Shown piece by piece: positions 4,529 through 7,400 of a stretch of 7,400 nt of DNA. Below the pieces are notes generated by a model that was not told the origin of the DNA, did not search any database, and worked only from the letters and a program-made list of their open reading frames with translations. A program made the position numbers and the translations under genes. The stretch comes from Desulfovibrio sp. Lineage in GTDB: Bacteria > Desulfobacterota > Desulfovibrionia > Desulfovibrionales > Desulfovibrionaceae. How positions within the stretch are numbered: position 1 is the stretch's first letter; each line of letters begins with the position of its first letter. The stretch lies in contig JAQVZK010000114.1 of the NCBI GenBank assembly GCA_028708195.1, forward strand, positions 1-7,400, written 5' to 3'.

Positions 4529-6292
4529 ATGGCCCCCGAGACAAAGAACATGACCCCCCCCGCCGCCGATTCCCCTTGTGCCGCCGCCGCCCACGCTGCC
4601 GCCGACGCTGTGGCAGACGCCACAAACAAGCCCGGCGTTGACTTTATTCGTGCTCGTATCATTGAAGACAACGCCACTGGCCGCTACAACGGCAGGGTTC
4701 ATACGCGCTTTCCTCCCGAGCCTAACGGGTATCTGCACCTGGGGCACGCCAAGTCCATCTGCCTGAACTTTGGCGTTGCCAAAGAGTTCAGCGGCCAGTG
4801 CAACCTGCGCTTTGACGACACCAATCCCACCAAGGAAGAACAGGAATACGTCGACTCCATCCGCTGTGACGTGCGCTGGCTTGGCGGTGACTGGCAGGAC
4901 CGCGAATTCTACGCCTCCAATTATTTTGAACAGCTCTACGCCTATGCCGAGCAGCTCATCAGCCTGGGCAAGGCCTACGTGGACGACCTTTCGGCGGAGG
5001 AAATCCGCGAGCACCGTGGCACCCTCACCGAACCAGGGCGCGAAAGCCCCTGGCGCAACCGCAGTGTTGAAGAAAATCTCGACCTCTTCCGCCGCATGCG
5101 TGCCGGGGAGTTTGCCGATGGCCAGCGCGTGCTGCGCGCCAAGATCGACATGGCCTCGCCCAACCTTGTCATGCGCGACCCTACGCTGTATCGCATCCGC
5201 CATGCCGCGCATCACCGCACGGGCGATACGTGGTGCATCTACCCCATGTACGACTACACGCACTGCCTGTCGGACTCCATTGAAGGCATCACCCACTCGC
5301 TCTGCACGCTGGAGTTCGTCAATAACCGCGAACTGTACGACTGGGTGCTGGAAACGCTCGGCGCTTACCGCCCGCAGCAGATAGAATTCGCCCGCCTCAA
5401 CCTCACCTACACGGTGCTTTCCAAGCGCAAGCTCATCCAGCTTGTGAAGGAAGGGCACGTTCAGGGCTGGGATGATCCCCGCATGCCCACTCTCTGCGGC
5501 CTGCGCCGCCGTGGCGTACCGCCGGAAGCCCTGCGCGAGTTCTGCTCCCGCATCGGCATGGCGCGGGCGGACTCCACAGTGGAATATTCCATGCTGGAAT
5601 TCTGCATGCGTGAGCATCTTAACGCCAACGCCGCGCGCGCCCTGGCCGTGCTTGATCCCATCAAGGTGGTCGTTGAAAACTACCCCGAGGGCCAGGTGGA
5701 AGAGTTCGACATGCCCTATCATCCCGAAGACAAAAGCTACGGCAGCCGCAAGGTTCCCTTCTCGCGCGAGCTCTTTATTGAGCGCGACGACTTCCGCATG
5801 GAGCCGCCCAAGAAATACCACCGCCTCGCCCCCGGCGCGGAGGTGCGCCTGCGCTACGCCTACTTTATCACCTGCCGCGAAGCCATTTTGGACGACGCCG
5901 GCAACGTGGTTGAACTGCGCTGCGTGTATGACCCCGAAAGCCGCGGCGGTCAAAGCCCGGACGGCCGCAAGGTCAAGGGCACCATCCACTGGGTGTCGGC
6001 CCCGCACGCCGTCCCGGCGGAAATACGCTTGTACGACCAGCTTTTTGCCGCAGAAAATCCCAATGCGGCTCCCGAAGGCCAGACGTTTCTGGACAATATC
6101 AATCCAGAGTCGCTCATGGTTGTTGAGGGGCAGCTTGAACCAGCCCTGGCAACCCTGCCTGTGGGCGAAAAAATACAGTTCGAGCGTCTGGGCTACTTCT
6201 GCAAAGACAAGGACAGCAGCGCGGCCCGCCCTGTGTTCAACCGCACGGTAACCCTGCGCGATACCTGGGCCAAACAGGAAAAAAAGAGCTAG
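4529..6292 (+). CDS. glnS: Glutaminyl-tRNA synthetase
   Basis: This class I aminoacyl-tRNA synthetase charges tRNA-Gln with glutamine using ATP in the cytoplasm. Counting from ATG 4529, the HIGH-type signature [15 protein letters not shown] lies near 62-76. The GlnRS block [20 protein letters not shown] is near 241-260. The KMSKS-type loop VLSKRKL is near 296-302, followed by the beta-barrel anticodon-binding domains. At 587 residues it is slightly longer than E. coli GlnRS (554). The excess is an Ala/Pro-rich, probably disordered N-terminal tail of about 35 residues before the conserved core. ATG 4529 is preferred because GGAG (4519-4522) sits six bases upstream; ATG 4517, in frame, has AGGAAG only two bases away. 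It is monocistronic with its own promoter. GlnRS is known to have entered bacteria by transfer, so its presence implies less reliance on the GatCAB amidotransferase route for Gln. Confidence 0.96.
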   Translation: MAPETKNMTPPAADSPCAAAAHAAADAVADATNKPGVDFIRARIIEDNATGRYNGRVHTRFPPEPNGYLHLGHAKSICLNFGVAKEFSGQCNLRFDDTNPTKEEQEYVDSIRCDVRWLGGDWQDREFYASNYFEQLYAYAEQLISLGKAYVDDLSAEEIREHRGTLTEPGRESPWRNRSVEENLDLFRRMRAGEFADGQRVLRAKIDMASPNLVMRDPTLYRIRHAAHHRTGDTWCIYPMYDYTHCLSDSIEGITHSLCTLEFVNNRELYDWVLETLGAYRPQQIEFARLNLTYTVLSKRKLIQLVKEGHVQGWDDPRMPTLCGLRRRGVPPEALREFCSRIGMARADSTVEYSMLEFCMREHLNANAARALAVLDPIKVVVENYPEGQVEEFDMPYHPEDKSYGSRKVPFSRELFIERDDFRMEPPKKYHRLAPGAEVRLRYAYFITCREAILDDAGNVVELRCVYDPESRGGQSPDGRKVKGTIHWVSAPHAVPAEIRLYDQLFAAENPNAAPEGQTFLDNINPESLMVVEGQLEPALATLPVGEKIQFERLGYFCKDKDSSAARPVFNRTVTLRDTWAKQEKKS

Positions 6293-6372
6293 CAGCACTG
6301 GGCCACGCCCTGCGCACCGGCCAAAGGCTCACCCCGGAACGTACGCCGGAACCAGAATAACAAGCTGAAAAA

Positions 6373-6422
6373 CCAGCCTGTTAGCAAATGACTGAGATTT
6401 TGGCTGGCGCTAACGCGTCAGC
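6373..6422 (+). other. Competing hairpins after glnS (possible weak terminator)
   Basis: CCAGCC (6373-6378) can pair with GGCTGG (6402-6407), while GGCTG (6402-6406) can instead pair with CAGCC (6418-6422). GTTAGC (6380-6385) also complements GCTAAC (6409-6414). There is no proper T tail (only CGCATTTT follows), so this is not a classic terminator, though nothing better follows glnS. Confidence 0.35.
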
Positions 6423-6437
6423 CACGCATTTTGCCAC

Positions 6438-6466
6438 TTGACAGTCAAAACGTCAGTATATATATT
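6438..6466 (+). promoter_or_regulatory. Near-consensus promoter of tRNA-Lys
   Basis: A perfect TTGACA at 6438-6443, a 17-bp spacer and TATATT at 6461-6466 (5 of 6 bases) lie 12 bases before the mature tRNA 5' end. The start would be at about 6472-6474. Confidence 0.88.
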
Positions 6467-6478
6467 GCGCGTCTCAAC

Positions 6479-6554
6479 GGGTCGTTAACTCAGCAGGTAG
6501 AGTATCTGCCTTTTAAGCAGAGAGTCGCAGGTTCGAACCCCGCACGACCCACCA
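6479..6554 (+). tRNA. tRNA-Lys (anticodon UUU)
   Basis: The acceptor GGGTCGT pairs with ACGACCC, followed by discriminator A and an encoded CCA. The anticodon arm TCTGC-CTTTTAA-GCAGA gives TTT for AAA/AAG. The T arm GCAGG-TTCGAAC-CCCGC is canonical (one mismatch-like end pair). The length is 76 bases. The gene stands alone with its own promoter and terminator. Confidence 0.97.
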
Positions 6555-6561
6555 AAAAAAC

Positions 6562-6596
6562 AAAAGGCTTATGGCTACACGCCATAAGCCTTTTTT
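6562..6596 (+). terminator. Rho-independent terminator of tRNA-Lys
   Basis: The stem AAAAGGCTTATGGC / GCCATAAGCCTTTT (from 6562-6575 and 6581-6594) with a TACAC loop ends in a six-T run (6591-6596). It starts seven bases after the tRNA CCA. Confidence 0.95.
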
Positions 6597-6601
6597 CGTT
6601 G

Positions 6602-6654
6602 GGACATACAAAAGGACATACAAGTGTACTTTGTGGTTCTACACGGCTCTACAC
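6602..6654. repeat. Short tandem repeats next to tRNA-Lys
   Basis: GGACATACAA occurs at 6602-6611 and 6614-6623 (12-bp period). GGTTCTACAC at 6635-6644 is followed directly by GGCTCTACAC at 6645-6654 (10-bp period, one difference). Closely spaced short direct repeats beside a tRNA gene resemble the arm-type sites bound by tyrosine integrases. That role is inferred; the repeats themselves are directly visible. Confidence 0.7.
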
Positions 6655-6695
6655 CAAAGACGGGGGCATAGCGTCCCCGTCTTTGAGGTAGAGCC
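6645..6695. other. Long interrupted hairpin
   Basis: GGCTCTAC (6645-6652) pairs with GTAGAGCC (6688-6695). CAAAGACGGGG (6655-6665) pairs with CCCCGTCTTTG (6675-6685). A 2x2 internal loop separates the two stems and the apical loop has 9 nt. That gives 19 paired positions in 51 bases. There is no adjacent T-run on either strand, so it is not a standard terminator. Confidence 0.7.
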
Positions 6696-6979
6696 TGAAA
6701 AGACTATACTCTATTTTTTATGATTTGACGACATCATCTAGCAAAATAATATATCTACGAATCGTCCTGATTCACACTGGGATTCAACTTCGTAGAAATG
6801 GAGGAGCGGCCATCAAAGTGACTATTGCTCAGTACAGCTAATACAGGAAAAGATGTACGCTGTTAGGAAGCCCTTGCCCCAAATACAAAAAAAGTTATCC
6901 CATGTATACGGCTATGCAGTGACATTATGATTTAGAGCATAAACAGCGCGACAATACTTCATAGATCATATATAGTTCA
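6696..6979. other. AT-rich intergenic region without recognisable gene
   Basis: There is no open frame with a family signature. An inverted pair TCTACGAA/TTCGTAGA lies at 6754-6761/6789-6796. No clear terminator follows the reverse-strand regulator gene that ends at 6980. Base composition is clearly lower in GC than glnS. Confidence 0.5.
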
Positions 6980-7400
6980 TTAAAGAACTGGAGACCAAGC
7001 TGTATTTAATATTTCCAATGCATCAACAATGTCTTTCTCAGACAACGTTCCATATCCGATAAGCAGACAATTTTTAATGGCAGACTTCCTGTCAACCCAA
7101 AAAGTTGATGCTGGGTAAACATGTACACCATGTTCTTCTGCCGCTGCGACAAGAGTATTTTCGTCCGGACCATTCGGAAATTCCAGCAAAAGATGTAGTC
7201 CCGCATTATGTCCATGAATGTGAACCTTATTGCCAAATAGACGCATGACCGTATTCACAAAAATGTCGTGTTTCTTTTTTTTTACCAAACATACTTTGCG
7301 CAGATGCTTTTCCCAATGGCCTGCCATCATAAAACGAGTAAGTACCGCCTGTTCAAGCCATGGGACAGTACATTGGAAACCTGTGAACATTTTTTTGAAT
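6980..7400 (-). CDS. MocR/PdxR-family GntR-aminotransferase regulator, C-terminal part
   Basis: The frame is open to the right edge (the codons before the ATG at 7388-7390 read FKK and continue out of the window), so this is the last 140 or so residues of a longer protein. The sequence matches the C-terminal fold-type I aminotransferase domain of MocR/PdxR regulators. The blocks are CTVPWLEQAVLTRFMMAGHW, then EKHLRKV, IHGHNAGLHLLLEF, HGVHVYPASTFWV, and LIGYGTLSEKDIVDALEIL, ending AWSPVL. Family members carry an N-terminal winged-helix GntR domain and bind pyridoxal phosphate; the PLP lysine and DNA-binding domain are outside the window. They regulate vitamin B6, GABA, taurine and other amine genes; the target here is unknown. 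Codon use and GC content are lower than in cstA and glnS, which suggests transferred DNA. Confidence 0.88.
   Translation of the reverse strand, partial: FKKMFTGFQCTVPWLEQAVLTRFMMAGHWEKHLRKVCLVKKKKHDIFVNTVMRLFGNKVHIHGHNAGLHLLLEFPNGPDENTLVAAAEEHGVHVYPASTFWVDRKSAIKNCLLIGYGTLSEKDIVDALEILNTAWSPVL

Noticed and set aside
5472..6251. Plus-strand 259-codon frame inside glnS
   Set aside because: It is out of frame with the recognised synthetase and its product is a low-complexity Ala/Arg/Pro/Ser sequence.
4496..6298. Very long reverse-strand open frame (600 codons) opposite glnS
   Set aside because: It is a mirror frame of a GC-rich, strongly conserved glnS; the translated product has no family signature.
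6431..6691. 86-codon plus-strand frame across tRNA-Lys
   Set aside because: It runs through the promoter, tRNA and terminator, so it cannot be a real gene.

Overview
The window looks like chromosomal DNA of a sulfate-reducing Desulfovibrio-type bacterium (Desulfovibrionaceae). This is an inference from the moderately GC-rich core genes, the protein flavour of CstA and of the small phage-type regulators, and the tRNA-linked islands. No species can be fixed from sequence alone.

Layout from left to right. Bases 1-113 hold the last codons of an IS30-family transposase, so the right end of an insertion sequence lies at the window edge. A 430-base AT-rich leader follows, then cstA (564-2405), a multi-pass peptide/pyruvate-type transporter that ends in a strong terminator. 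Bases 2455-3151 hold no convincing gene. They contain a TetR-like palindrome, a 19-bp inverted repeat, a doubtful small reverse-strand ORF and an orphan strong terminator.

The main item is at 3152-4162. An 81-bp near-perfect direct repeat (one mismatch) brackets about 850 bp of lower-GC DNA. The right copy is the 3' end of an intact tRNA-Ser(GCU) gene plus its terminator. The left copy is a displaced duplicate that breaks off inside the T-loop. This is the signature of site-specific integration at a tRNA 3' end. Between the copies sit only two divergent phage-type regulators, a Cro/XRE-like protein on the minus strand and a CI-N-domain protein on the plus strand, with a repeated operator-like sequence between them. 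No integrase is present, so this is either a collapsed prophage or island or a very small element mobilised in trans.

Right of tRNA-Ser come two opposite promoters (tRNA-Ser and glnS) and then glnS (glutaminyl-tRNA synthetase). A tRNA-Lys(UUU) gene follows with a near-consensus promoter and a clean terminator. Downstream of it the base composition falls, and short tandem repeats and a long hairpin appear, as expected next to another tRNA-linked integration site. The window ends in the C-terminal part of a MocR/PdxR-type (GntR-aminotransferase) regulator on the minus strand, cut by the right edge.

Functionally, glnS and the two tRNAs are translation genes and cstA is nutrient uptake. The rest is mobile-element residue inserted at tRNA genes and in the spacer downstream of cstA.
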